Shown here one piece after another: positions 1-31,650 of a stretch of DNA of 64,000 bases. Both the position numbers and the translations under genes were made by a program. The notes under the pieces are model-generated. The model was not told where the DNA came from. It ran no database searches and saw only the letters and a list, made by a program, of their open reading frames with translations. Within the stretch, counting starts at the first letter, position 1, and every line of letters starts with the position of its first letter. This DNA is from Mesostigma viride (lineage: Eukaryota > Streptophyta > Mesostigmatophyceae > Mesostigmatales > Mesostigmataceae): NCBI GenBank assembly GCA_009746045.1, contig RPFO01000103.1, forward strand, positions 844,143-908,142, written 5' to 3'.

Positions 1-175
1 TGTGTGGCTGCGTGGCTGCGTGGCTGCGCTGCTGCGTGGCTGCGTGGCTGGCTGGCTGGCTGGCTGGGGGGGGTGCCGGGTGCGTGGATGCGTGGATGTG
101 TGGCTGGGTGGGTGCGTCACTGCGTGGCTGGCTGGCTTTGTGGCTGCGTGGGCGGCTGGATGGCCGGGTCAGCGT
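1..175. repeat. GGCTGCGTGGCTGC-type minisatellite at window edge
   Basis: Degenerate tandem array of short G/T/C units (GGCTGCGTGGCTGC, GGCTGGCT) running from the left edge. Open frames across it code only for Trp/Gly/Cys/Ala-rich peptides, as expected of a repeat. It lies upstream of a probable splice acceptor at about 251-253, so it is probably intronic. Confidence 0.8.
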
Positions 176-253
176 GGCTGCGTGTTCAATGGGATGCTAA
201 TATGTTGTTGCCTTTGGATGCCACAATTCATGGATTCTTTTGTTCACATGCAG

Positions 254-333
254 GTGCTGCCGTCTTCCCCATCGACGTCGTCAAGACCGATGTCGCCAAG
301 AAGGATGATGCAATCACTCTCGGCCATGTTTAA
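254..333 (+). CDS. Probable 3'-terminal exon of an unknown gene (partial)
   Basis: After a plausible acceptor (ATGCAG ending at 253) a short frame reads AAVFPIDVVKTDVAKKDDAI followed by TLGHV and a TAA stop at 331-333. The composition is like an ordinary soluble protein, unlike the repeat-coded peptide upstream in the same frame. Only about 25 residues are present and I do not recognise the family. The rest of the gene would lie left of the window. It could be a chance open frame; the acceptor, composition and stop are the only support. Confidence 0.35.
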
Positions 334-739
334 CTCATGTGGGCCTTCATGGCCACGGGGGAAATATGATTGAATCAGTTCTTTGACACTGAGTTGGCAC
401 TAGACGCAACACCTTTGATGCACATGAGTGCAGGGCGCATGTGTTGAAACCATGCAACCATGGCGATCCCTCAAAAAGTTTGGTTATGTAATAAGTGAGA
501 CAATTATTCCGGACGTATGATGGCCCAACGTCCTGTAAGGTTGAGTTGTCTTATTCAATTGGCATAAGTTGTCTTATTGATGTTGTCTCATTGCCTTAAT
601 GGGTCAATTGTCTTAGTTTATATCATGTATATCTTGGGAAACTCATTGCTTCAATAAAATGCATGTTAGGCGCAATCAACCCCCTCAAACACATCTGAAA
701 ACTGCACAGTGCATCAAATGTATCCTAAACAAAAAAATG
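334..739. other. Intergenic stretch, no gene seen
   Basis: AT-rich sequence with no supported coding region. Positions about 490-537 resemble 47,265-47,318 (shared AAGTGAGACAA, then related GGACG and CCAACGTC blocks), so part of this is a dispersed repeat. Confidence 0.5.
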
Positions 740-1714
740 TATCCTAATCCGGTAAAACCACCCGGCGCGGATCTGAATGCGAGGATGCCACCGTCTGTAG
801 TCCAAGGTTGTACAAGTGCTGCCGTCTGGGGCTTGAGCGGAAGTGCACGTTTTTTCCGTCCGAGAGCTGTGATCGGAAAAATTACGTTTGGTGGGCACGT
901 GGACCCGAGGACTCCTGGTCTGCCCGCAATTGTGCTTTCCAGTCCGAGCGGGCGCTTGGATCTCGTGGGATGCCTCCTGGGTGCAAAGGGCCTGGACGTT
1001 AATGCCTCCGGAGAATGTTTCCATATGGCCGTGTATTTGCTGGCATGAGCAGCAGCAGCCATGCACAATGAGACCGATACGTGGATGGGACGGCTCTACT
1101 TCTGTCACTCCAGGGGGGTCACTGGGACGTCGTGACGCCCTCCTTGAGGCTGGTACGTGCAGACCCCAGCATCAAGGTGGTGTGGAGGGGGTAAAGGCCT
1201 TAGTCAGCAAGGATGCCGTGCAGATGTTTCAACGTTTGCTGAAGCATGGGCTGAATGTTGCGAACTTGGGCCCATCCCTCCATTAGCAGCAGAGCAAGGG
1301 TCCCTCGCTTTTGTCAATGCACTCTTAGATGCATGCATGGACGTCAATGGCTGCAAGATAGTGAGGGATGGCTATATTGACTACATTGAGTCGGCACTTT
1401 ATGCTGCCATTAAGGCGCAGCATCTCGTCGTTGTGCAGCGACTGGTGCAAGCAGGTGCTGATGTCAACATCATCCGTACTGGTGCTAGGATAAGCCAATC
1501 AGGCATCCCTCATTCTTCAAGGGAGTCAGCTCTTTATGCAGCCGTCTCAACTCAACGGCTAGACATTGTGAAGTGCCTTGTGGATGCGGGAGTGCATGTG
1601 GATAGTCGATGGAATGGTTACACCATAATGGGGGCTCAGTGGGGCAGTAGCAAGGACCAAACAATCCTTCAACTGGCATCCCCACAGCCTGGCAATGAAT
1701 CAAGGCAAGTGCTG
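740..1714 (+). pseudogene. Ankyrin-repeat protein gene, frame-broken
   Basis: Three stretches in different plus frames read as ankyrin repeats. About 910-1,045 contains SGRLDLVGCLLGAKGLDVNA. About 1,090-1,170 contains GGHWDVVTPSLRLVRADPSI. About 1,200-1,714 contains ALYAAIKAQHLVVVQRLVQA and ALYAAVSTQRLDIVKCLVDA, each followed by G-x-D/H-V. Ankyrin repeats are about 33-residue helix-turn-helix modules used for protein binding. The frame must change near 1,050 and again between about 1,170 and 1,290, with no convincing introns to explain it, which suggests decay. A possible donor (CTG then GTAAGT) sits at 1,714/1,715, so the last stretch could still be a real exon. Assembly indels are the alternative to pseudogenisation. 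Confidence 0.6.
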
Positions 1715-2178
1715 GTAAGTGCAGTTGACAATCGATATAGATCATGCATGGCGCGGACTTGCCTGATCATGGCTAGCTGTAGCATGTACGTGCTGCTGTG
1801 GCTTTCATCCAGCCAATCTCTGCATGGCTGCATTGCGTGGGCCTATCTGACTCGTGATTATTTATCTCTTATGGGTTCACGTGTCTATTAATTAATTAAT
1901 TATGGGTTCATCCATTACTGTGACAACTTTAATTTCACGGATGGCATATGGGCATGAAAGTATGGCATTGGCGTGGGGCTGTCAGCCGGCCATCATCAGC
2001 TGCTACTGCAGTAGCGGGAAAACAACGGGTCGTTTGCCTCCATTGTCTCTCCAGCAGTAAACCAGTGCCCGAGACAACCAGTATCGCATGGGCGCGGCAT
2101 GCTAAATCCACTTCCCTCGCACGACATAGACTGTTGTCAGAGTACATCTAAAGTGCAAAGCCGCTCTGGGATCATGGC
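1715..2178. other. Intergenic, no gene seen
   Basis: Contains a TTAATTAATTAATTA tract near 1,888-1,902, the same tract that marks mobile-element relics at 31.6, 33.0, 43.8 and 48.0 kb. No coding region is supported. Confidence 0.5.
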
Positions 2179-5100
2179 TCAGCATAGGTACGACCCGAGG
2201 GCCAACCACAGGCCGAACTGGGTGTACAGACCGCACGCGTCCCGCTCCAAGTGGGGCAGCTCGGATTCGGGTGTATCCAGAAACTGCTTGCCCAGCCGCC
2301 AGAGCCGCGGGCCGGTTGCGAGCGGCAGCAGCACCCACATGGTGGACACGTGGTTCCACGTGAGGTGCAGCAGGGAGGCCACGGCGCCCACAAGTAGCGC
2401 GCACAGCCAGACCTGGGCGGGGATGGGTTGCATATGTGGTTGGGGTTGGAGGTTGGCATTGGGTTTGGGGTTGGGGGTTGGGATTGGGGGTGGCGTTGGG
2501 GTTGGGAGCAGGCAGAAGGTGACAGCAACAGGCGTTCAACGGAAGTGAGGACGGCAGGCAAAACCGCCGCGCGACAAAGGGAAAAAGTCCATGATGAAGG
2601 AGAGATACAACCGATGGAAAAAATACCAATGAGCACAACCACAACGGTGCAGGATATGCCAGTAAGACAATGAGCACTACGACTGGGCACATACCCGGCT
2701 GTTCCAGGGGTGCAAGCGCGAGATATCCTATTACATGTGTCTGAGTCAACCCTATCCATTTAGTACAACAGTAGTATGTTAATGCTGTACCGTGCCACCC
2801 ACCCGACTATTCCCACACGTTACAAGCCTTCCCCTACCTTACCCTCTTCCACCCGATATCGATGAGACAACCGGCGCAGGCCAGAAATAGGGAGAACAAG
2901 AACAAGCGATATGCTGGTTGAAAATGACAAAATTAATACAGCATCAACAACAAGGAGGATGTGTTGTAAGCTGTCACCTACATGCCCGGCTAGTTACCGT
3001 ACCGTAGGGCATTCCTCATACCCTTATTATCCTATACCGCCCTGTCGCCCGTCACGCTTAAGATCCTATAATCCCACTACACCAAACTGACTTGTCTACC
3101 ACGTCCCGTACCCGGCTGTTCCATCATGGGTGCACCCGCGCGCTACGCTACTACACACGCATAAGTCCACCCATACTGAATCTATCTACAACATACTCTA
3201 TCTACGTGCTGAATCTATCTACTACATACTAAATCTATCTACATACTCTATCTACATACTGAATCTATGTACTACATACTAAATCTATCTACATACTCTA
3301 TCTACATGCTGAATCTATCTACTACATACTCTATCTACACACTACTACTAAATCTATCTACATGTTTACATAGTGCTACCCCACGACACCTACCCGGCTG
3401 TTCCAGGGGTGCACCCGGGAAGCCACCGTCGCATGCCCATTCCGCTGGTCATCCGCCAGGTGGCACGCATTGCCGGCGTGTTTGGCCGCGACGGCGAGCA
3501 GGCCGAGGGGCAGGCCCAGCAGCAGCAGGCTGTGCCAGTAGACGGCGGCCGACTGTGGGTATCATAGATAGGATGTGCAAAGTGAGCAGGATGTGGGCAT
3601 AGTAAATAGGGTGTGCATAGTGAATAGGGTATGGGCATAGTGAGTAGGGTGTGGGCATAGTAAATAGGGTACGTGTGCATAGTGATTAGGGTGTGGGCAT
3701 AGTGAGTAGGGTGTGGGCATAGTAAATAGGGTGTGCATAGTGAATAGGGTGTGGGCATAGTGAGTAGGGCGTGGGCATAGTGAATAGGGTGGATAGAGCA
3801 GACTGTGCCAGTAGGCGGCCAACGACTATGGAAACGGGCAGGGCAGGATTGACGATACACTCGGGCCTTGTGAGGTGAGCATGGTGGGTGGTGTGGCCAT
3901 GGTGTGGCTTGGGCATGGATCGTAGGGTGGGCACTGTCAGTGGGGCGGGCAGAGTGGATTGGGTGGGCAAAGTCGATCGGTTAAGTATCCCAGCCCCCAG
4001 GTAGGGGTGGGTGTAGTGGATAGTTTGCGCCTATTGACTCGGAGCGATTCTAGCGACCGTCCCAAAGTGGCGATGAGTGGTGGCCCGTTCATCCATGACG
4101 ACATGGCAAGGGTGCATCCGTGAGTTACACGCACGCCACCCCTGTGCACTACAGATAAGAATTCACTTCCCCCCGATTGATAGCCATGACTGGCAAGGGT
4201 GAATCCGTGCGTAGTTCACATACAACCCCTGCGCACTATAAGCACACACTCCCCAACTTGCCAGCGTTGACCGAGGAAAGGTGCGACATTCCCGTAGATT
4301 AGCGCGAGAACATGAGCGTACTCACCGCCACTACCATACCTGCATGTAGTCAAAGAGCAGAAACTGTTCACGAGAGACAACTGGAGTGCAGCTGCTCGTG
4401 GTAGCTAAGCCCCCCCCCCCCCCCCGCCCCCCCCCCCCCCCCGCCCCCCGCATCCATCCCCCCCGCCCCCCCTCCCCCCTGCCCCCCGCCCCCCCGCCCC
4501 CCCGCCCCCCCGCCCCCCCCCCCCCCCCTTGCCCACACAATTATACCACGCCCGACGAAAGACAACACGGTCGTACCTGCGCGTAATAGATGAGCGCCAC
4601 GGGCAGAACTCCGCAGTCCATCACGCGCGCACACTCCCACAGGAGCACCGGCAGCAGGCCACCTGGCAGCCGCAGGGGCACCCACGAGTTTGCGGCCAGG
4701 AAGAGGGTCGAGAGCACGCACAGCATGGCCGTCTGTGTGTGTGTGTGTGTGTGTGGAAGCGATAGGTGGACAGAAAAGATTCATATAGATGGTAAAGACA
4801 TAGAGGGGGTGGCAGCAGCACAGGGATGAGCACGCAATGCATGGCAGTTTGGAGGCAGAGACTGCGACGGGGATGTGGCACGCGGACGAAAGTAATGAGA
4901 ACCAAACGGTGGGGGTGTCAGACAATAGTAATCACGGGTGGGAGCATGATCACATGCGTGGGCAAGGACGAGGACGGAGACGGGGCCGTGGCATGTGGGC
5001 AAGGACGGAGACAGAGACGGGGATGTGCCACGTGAATCATGACCAGGACGCAGGACAACGGCCACTGGACCCTGATCCTTAGACCTTGATCCTTAGACCT

Positions 5101-8100
5101 TGATCCTTAGACCTTGATCCTTAGACCTTGATCCTTAGACCTTGATCCTTAGACCCTGATCCTTAGACCCTGATCCTTAGACCTTGATCCTTGTACCCTG
5201 ATCCTTAGACCTTGATCCTTGGACCTTGATCCTTAGACCTTGATCCTTAGACCTTGATCCTTAGACCTTGATCCTTAGACCTTGATCCTTAGACCTTGAT
5301 CCTTAGACCCTGATCCTTAGACCTTGATCCTTGTACCCTGATCCTTAGACCTTGATCCTTAGACCTTGATCCTTAGACCTTGATCCTTAGACCTTGATCC
5401 TTGTACCCTGATCCTTAGACCTTGATCCTTAGACCTTGATCCTTAGACCTTGATCCTTAGACCTTGATCCTTAGACCCTGATCCTTAGACCTTGATCCTT
5501 GTACCCTGATCCTTAGACCTTGATCCTTAGACCTTGATCCTTAGACCTTGATCCTTAGACCTTGATCCTTAGACCTTGATCCTTAGACCTTGATCCTTAG
5601 ACCTTGATCCTTGTACCCTGATCCTTAGACCTTGATCCTTAGACCTTGATCCTTAGACCTTGATCCTTAGACCTTGATCCTTAGACCTTGATCCTTGTAC
5701 CCTGATCCTTAGACCTTGATCCTTAGACCCTGATCCTTAGACCTTGATCCTTGTACCTTGATCCTTAGACCTTGATCCTTAGACCTTGATCCGTAGACCT
5801 TGATCCTTGTACCCTGATCCTTAGACCTTGATCCTTAGACCTTGATCCTTAGACCCTGATCCTTAGACCCTGATCCTTGACCAAGGAGACAAGACACAGG
5901 GATGTGCTGTCAAAGGTGTGCTAAATTATTTCTTTTCGGTCATCATTTCTTTTCGGTCATGCCAAACTAGAAGGGATCAGGACCCATGTCTGGTTTTCAT
6001 TGGTCACATGAACAACGATGCCCGTGGCCATGACTGGCAGCACCCAACGGAAACCGCCATACCCTCGATGATGCCCACGATGAGCAGCATAGGTGTTTTG
6101 CACCCCGTGCCGACCACTTGCAAAAAGTAATAATAGCGAGAGTAATGATGCTAATAATAACAACGATAAAAATAGCATCAGAAGAAATTAAGAAGATAAA
6201 ATAATGATTTGAAAAATATTAAAAGGCTTAAGGGCCGAGCGTACCTTCTTCCCCGTCACCAGCAGCACCAGCACCGTCGCGGAGAAGTACAGCAGCACGC
6301 CAGTCGCTCCCATGAGAGGGAACCATGTACCGCTGCCAGCCGCCCCGCTTCCACTGCCCCCCTTGGCCCCCCCAATGCCACCACTGTTCCCATACCAGGA
6401 GCCGTACGGGGTCCGGTCCTCGCCCTGGGAGGACCCAGGCCCCTGCAGGGGGGAGGCGGCCTTGTGGGGGACCTTCCACGAACGGCTCGCGGCCTGGTCG
6501 GCGGGGCTCTCGGACACACGTGGGGAGGGGGAGGGGGGTTGGGCGGCGGGCTTTCGGGACAGGAGCGTCCATCGGTCCTCTCCGATCAGCAGCAACGATA
6601 TCTGCACCGCCAGGGACGTAGGGGCAGTGAAGGCAGCGGGGCTGATAGAGCAGGTTAACGGGCAGTGTAGGCAGGGGGGCTTATAGAGCCGGTTAAAGGG
6701 AACCAGCAATAACAGCAACAGCTCCGCGGTCTTCCACGGCAAGCAGCGACAGTATCGGAATACTATTACAGTGAATAATTGGGATATAAGAAAACGGTTT
6801 ATTACAGTGAATAATTGGGATATAAGAAAACGGTTGATTACAGTGAATCATTGGGATATAAGAAAACGGTTGATTACAGTGAATCATTGGGATATAAGAA
6901 AGCGGTTGATTACAGTGAATAATTGGGATATGAGAAAACGGTTGATTACAGTGAATAATTGGGATAGAAGAAAACGGTTGATTACAGTGAATAATTGGGA
7001 TATAAGAAAACGGTTAATTACAGTGAATAATTGGGATATAAGAAAACGGTTGATTACAGTGAATAATTGGGATATAAGAAAACGGTTGATTACAGTGAAT
7101 AATTGGGATATAAGAAAACGGTTGATTACAGTGAATAATTGGGATATAAGAAAACGGTTGATTACAGTGAATAATTGGGATATAAGAAAACGGTCGGCAA
7201 GGGTCAGGAAACGACAGGCAAGGGGCGTTGTAGACAGGGAGGGATGACACAACAGTAGTTTAGATTTAAGGCATCGGTCGGTAGTCTTCCTCGATCAACA
7301 GCGATGACATCTGAAATTAGGGGAAATAGGGGCAGGGTTGAGTTGAGTTGAGTTGAGTCCCGCGCCGGTGGTTCGACAGGGCTATTAATAGGGGGAGGGT
7401 AGGCAAGGAGATATGGCAAAAGCAGCAGCAAGGGTCTTAATTGGGTGGTCTTCCGAAATGAATAGAGATGTAAGGGAACCAGGGGCATTACAGGCCGCGC
7501 AACAAGGGGAAGTGCCGGCAGGACCGTGTAATTCATGCAGGTTTGCGTGTGCGTGTGTGTGCGTGTGTGTGTCTTCTGGGGGGGAAAGGGCTAAAACGAT
7601 GGGAGACCAAACCACAAAACTCCTCCCAAGCGACTACAGAATGTGCTCCGCAAGACAACGATACCACTTGCTCCACAAATTGCCTTTTGTGCACATCAAA
7701 ATGGCCAACAAGTGCAAAGGCATGGTCAAGCTTCCTACCTTCCCACTTCCATCATCATCGTCACCACCGCCACTAACGATAAGACAAACAAGAAAAACAC
7801 TAGATGCTTGCACACCAGGAAAAACAGGTGGGCCAGGACACAAAGTGAGGCCCCGGGCACGACACCAACGAATCTGGACCCTCCTCCACCGCCACCAAAA
7901 AGTAAAGAAACAATTATGATGATGATTAAAGAAACAATCATGATAATAACAATAATATAAAATAACCACCTGAGTGCACAGTAGGAAGCAGACGATGGCC
8001 AGGAACCGCAGCGGCGCAATCTCGACGTCCCTGGCTGCCAGCGCGAGTCCCAGGAGAGAAGGGACCAGCACCGACGTGAGCGGCTCCAGCCCCCGCTGTG

Positions 8101-8984
8101 ACGGGTGCGGAGGAGGACGAGGAGGGTGAGGCGGTTGGCCCTCGCCTTGCTGCTGCTGGCTGTCACTCCCACCACTCGCCCCGCCACTGCCGAGGCTCCT
8201 GGCGGCAGCCGCCTGCCAAGCGGGCCCCTTGGCAGCTCCCGATCCTGCTCTCGCTCCTACTTGTCCTCCGGGCATGGCGTCGAGGTCTCCTGCACGCTGG
8301 CGGCTCTCAAAGGCTGAGTAGCCCCCGTAGGCAGGGGACGAGGAGGGGGGAGTATACTTGATGCCGCTCTGCGAGGGGTTGACCCCAGGGGGTGCTCCCT
8401 CACGCGGGGGCCACCGGCGGCGCCTCCCCGCCCAAAAACTCCATGACGATGATGACAACGGAGAAGAATCCTGCCTGTCATCTAGGCTGTCATAGCTGTT
8501 GTTGTTGCTACTACTGCTGGAACTGGCAGCGGACGCCGTGGCACGCGCTGGGCCCACCCCCGCCTTCCTGCCCAGTAAAATCACCCTAGTGCCAGTTAAA
8601 CCTGCCTTACGGCCCAGTACAATTGCCCGACTGCCCAGTAATCTTGCCCGACTGCCTGGACAAAGCGCCCGACTGCCCGGTAGGCAGCTGCCGGGCCTGG
8701 CCACGTGGCTGCATCGCCCCAAGCCAGCTGGTGGTGACAGTTTATGGGCGTTTCCACTCCAGGACTGCCCGCCCTTGCGCAGCGGTTGGCAACTTTTTCT
8801 GCCCACAGCGGGGAGCTCCAAGTCCAAATCTGTCCCACTGCTCTGCAATGCGGGGGCTCTGAGGGGACGTGAGCTGGTGCCCCAAATAGACTGCATCGAG
8901 CTGCCGCTGGTTCTGGCGGACGTCACGCGGTCACTGTAGCAGCATGGGTCACTGTGATCGTGGCTCCTGGGCTGACGTGGAGAC
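2179..8984 (-). CDS. Multi-pass membrane protein of unknown family (5' end not found)
   Basis: Five minus-strand exons, all joining in phase 0: 8984-7970 (which itself begins mid-codon), 6601-6245, 4732-4577, 3552-3394 and 2412-2179 (stop). Each junction has an AG acceptor and GT donor. About 639 residues are visible. The first exon codes a Ser/Pro/Arg-rich low-complexity region and then hydrophobic segments (VLVPSLLGLALAA, FLAIVCFLLCTQISLLLIG across the junction). Exon two adds GVLLYFSATVLVLLVTG. Later exons add about four more, including LLLLGLPLGLLAVAA and VWLCALLVGAVASLLHLTW. About seven membrane spans are expected. I do not recognise the family. The start codon should lie upstream between 9 and 11 kb; the gene diverges from the katanin gene. 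Introns hold minisatellites and copies of exon edges (2,690; 3,106; 3,803; 7,268). Confidence 0.6.
3170..3365. repeat. AATCTATCTAC minisatellite
   Basis: Irregular tandem repeats of AATCTATCTAC(T)ACATACT in the last intron of the membrane-protein gene. Confidence 0.85.
3592..3795. repeat. GGTGTGGGCATAGTGAATA minisatellite
   Basis: About eleven copies of an 18-20 bp unit (variants GGTGTGCATAGTGAATA, GGGTACGTGTGCATAGTGA) in the intron between exons 4732-4577 and 3552-3394. The long minus-strand open frames here are repeat translations. Confidence 0.9.
4411..4528. repeat. C-rich homopolymeric tract
   Basis: Over 100 bp almost entirely of C with single G, T or A interruptions, close to the donor of exon 4732-4577. 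Run length is likely to be unreliable in assembly. Confidence 0.95.
5069..5880. repeat. 14-bp CCTTAGACCTTGAT minisatellite with a TTGTACCCTG variant
   Basis: About 58 near-perfect copies of a 14-bp unit fill roughly 810 bp of intron. Variant units containing CCTTGTACC recur at about 5,190; 5,330; 5,400; 5,500; 5,610; 5,695; 5,750 and 5,805, giving blocks of several units each. This is compatible with higher-order duplication. Confidence 0.95.
6767..7195. repeat. 36-bp minisatellite (ACAGTGAATAATTGGGATAT...)
   Basis: About twelve copies of a 36-bp unit containing ACAGTGAATAATTGGGATAT and AAGAAAACGGTTGATT. Because 36 is a multiple of three, all frames stay open as 12-residue repeats, which gives false genes on both strands. 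It lies in the intron upstream of exon 6601-6245. There are no spacers, so it is not a CRISPR array. Confidence 0.95.
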
Positions 8985-11201
8985 CTGCCGGTACAAGCAC
9001 GGTACAACGTTCCTAGCTTGCCATGTCAAAACAGGCAGGTGAATAAGGGCATCCATCGTGAACAGGGAGGACGTAGGCAAGCAGTGTAGCGAGCAGTATT
9101 CTGATGGGCGGCTGATAAAGGCAGCTCCCTCAGACAAGGAGGGGTGATGAGGAGGGTGGTGAGGAGGGTGGTGAGGAGGGTGGTGAGGAGAGGTGATGAG
9201 GAGGGCGAGGAGGGGTGATGGGGATGATGATGACTAGGGTGACGAGGACAGGAGCCCAAGAGAGCATGATGGAGGAAACGAAACGTAATGCGCCCTGCGT
9301 GGTTTGATGGCATCATGGACACCTGCCTGGTAATGTGCTCCTGCCAGTACTTCTTGCATCCGCTCCGTGCAGGTTTCCTGACCTGACTCTCTCAACACGA
9401 ATGAATGAATGACTTTATGAATGGATGGATGGATGGGTGGATGGGTGGGCGGGCGGGCGGGTGGGTGGGCGGGTGGGGTGTGGTGTGGTGTGGTGTGTGT
9501 GTGTGTGTGTGTGTGCGTGTGTATGGGTGGGTATGTACAAACCAGTAAAAGAAAGGGTTGCCCTTACCAGCTCAAGCATCCGTTCAGCCCGTTCATAAGT
9601 GTCTGTCGCTCTACTGCCCCCCGCCAGTTACTAGCATGACGGTGGCTGCGAGATGCATGCGGTGATGCACTTGGTCTGATGATTCCGCCAAACAACTGCG
9701 ACTGGCAGGTAGGTAGAACTGGTATAGCATGGGGAGACGGAGCAGCAAAACAACAGAACGGCAGCGCGAGGTCAGCGGATTATGTTGATATGGAAACCCC
9801 GTACGCATCACGATCTAAAATCGTCTAAAAATCATATTTCATTCCAGGAAGGCACAACGCCTACACTCTTACAATAATTTGGAAGGCAGAAAAGACGGCA
9901 CCGAGACGGACAAGAAGCAAACTAGTAACAGCCTGACGCGTGGCGGTCACGCACCAGCAGACAAAGCCATTCAGGCCTTCACCAAGAGTAGACGCCAGAA
10001 AGGCCGTGCACGATTAGCTTGCACCCAGTGGAGTGTCCGTTGGTTGATAAAAAATCCCTGCGGTCAATCATTCCTGAGCTGCAGATAATGAGCCAATATA
10101 ACCGAAACTGTAGTCTACGTATTGGCTCCAATTTAAGATTCTCCTTGGAACCATAGAGAATCCATCACCGTGGTACCACAGGTTTGGTGCTAACATTGTA
10201 TATAGCTGCATCCCGGGTTTCCCACGCGTGGAACACCTGCCAGGGCCACCATCACATCAAGCCCGTGAAGCTTAGTCGATTTCGTTCAATCTCACGGGCA
10301 ATGAGACCGGCATCAGACCGGCGGCCAGCAGGTTCCATGGATTTCAAATGTAGGACCTCATCCACATGCATGTGCAATGGGACGCACACTACGATACAAG
10401 TTTCCGTCAGGCATTCCGAAGAAGCTCCAAAGGTAGTGAGAATGAATGTTGGGGAGCAATAGAAAGGGGCGAAGGAACGCCAAACAGGAAGGCGGATTTT
10501 AATATGTCGCTGTCGTAAAACCAAATATGTTACGGGCGACTACGAGCGTGCGACCGGCAGTTTGAGCGCATGCAAATGCGCGGCTAACTGCCAAAATGCA
10601 AACGTAAAAAATTCCTGCCCGCTAGTATACCGTACGAGAAGTATGGTAGTTGATAGTTTATGCGTATTAAAAGCGTCTCCTTTCATCACGCAAGTGATTA
10701 GAAACTACGAAATCTATTTAGTAGTAAGATACTAGTAGTAAAAGCCTGTATCATTATCCGGGTAATCACGACCAGGGTCCAGCATTAAACATCGGTCAGC
10801 AAAAGCCAAAACTCGGTGTCTCGGTCCATAATCTTAATTTGTCACCGGCTATGGAGACAGGATAACCAGAAAACAATATTATTTAAACGACGCCCTTACA
10901 GGAAACAGTTGAAATGTAACTTGCTGCACATTTACTCCAAGGGAGAAATACGTCAGGGTCTCGAAAGGCAGACGGGCTTGGCCAGTGCGTGCTAGTACTT
11001 ACGTAGGCCTCTGACTCGTGTCGTAGGCTAGGAATGTTAGAGCTTGATGCCATGCGTACTAGGTGGCCTCTTTTCTTAACTCTTGTTAAATGGTATAGCT
11101 ATCCAAAAGCGTCTTATGCGCCCGGTATCTGAAAATTTGGGCGCTTGTAATTCGTGCTTGAAGTTTGTGAGAATTTCATAGTCACACAAAGGGTTTCCGA
11201 A
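8985..11201. other. Region between divergent genes; no gene firmly supported
   Basis: This should hold the 5' exon(s) of the minus-strand membrane-protein gene and the promoter region of the plus-strand katanin gene. It contains a GGTGATGAGGAGG repeat (about 9,140-9,220) and a GGAT/GGGC and GT repeat (about 9,418-9,515). A minus-strand open frame at 10,252-10,524 (90 codons) has ordinary composition, but I could not connect it to a splice chain. Confidence 0.4.
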
Positions 11202-30640
<19,439 letters not shown>

Positions 30641-31650
30641 GCAGGGCACGCAGCTGCAGGATGCTTTAAGTCGACCTACCGAATCGACGTACACCCTGCA
30701 TTAATTAATTAATTAAGAACATACCTTCGTGGGGAGGATATGTAACACATATCCCTGAGAACCTGGGGCATATGGTTTTTAATACATTCTAGGCGACAAC
30801 CTGCAGGTGGTGGGTGTAAACTGCCACCAACTCGGGGTGCACAACTGAGGTGCACCTGCACCGCCATGTATTCCAGCATCTATGCTAAGTTGCGGACATG
30901 GGGTGGAGGATGATCATGGCGGCTAAGCAAAGGCTAGGGCATGATGGCGTCTCAGCAGAGAGTGGCTCTCTGCATGGGCAAAGACACCCTGCATGCATGA
31001 CTACATCAAATTGTGCCGCGTAAATCGTCATCCGATGGTGGATGATGATAGCCCTTTCACGGTGCGCAGGCATCAAGGCCGCTTCTGACTTCAGATGCTT
31101 GCTGGAAAACACAGTTGTATTGTGAGGCTCAGCCAGCAGCAGCCACATGCCTCGATGAAAACGATATGGTCATGCAGCAGAGCAATGTCATTGTATCCGT
31201 GTGTGCCCCCCAATGATTAAGCACTCGCATGATGTCCTTTGTAAGGCAAAAATGTACCAGTTCACCCTAGCCATCAATAACATCTTCAAGCCGCATTTCA
31301 GCAGCCCATTCCTGATTCTTACTCAGTTCAGACTGCCTCATAAATTGCCGCTTGATCAATGTCAATGCATAGATGCAGAGAATTGCAGTCACTCATGTAC
31401 CCGTCATGGCAAATCAGTAACTTACAAGTGCGTGAACATGCACTGAAGGTATGCCACGGAGTACCCGACGAGGCCGTACTTTTCTACGTGGATACTTCAC
31501 CCGCGAAGGCAAGTGACGCGCGACTCACTCGCCCAGGTCTGGAGTCACAGATAGCAACTCCGCATCATCCGGACTACCCAAGACAACTGTACGCTCTGCC
31601 ATGATTACGGGTGTGGGGGTAGGTTGCATGCTAACCCCCGATAGCCCAGG
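30641..31650. other. Intergenic downstream of KATNAL2, no gene seen
   Basis: Starts with a copy of the last coding bases of KATNAL2 (GCAGGGCACGCAGCTGCA, stop side) at 30,641-30,662, then a TTAATTAATTAATTAA tract near 30,702. No coding region or recognisable RNA. Confidence 0.5.

Noticed and set aside
6767-7252. 36-bp repeats as a CRISPR array or repeat protein
   Set aside because: Units abut with no unique spacers, both strands are open as expected of a 3n-length unit, and the locus is an intron of a eukaryotic gene.
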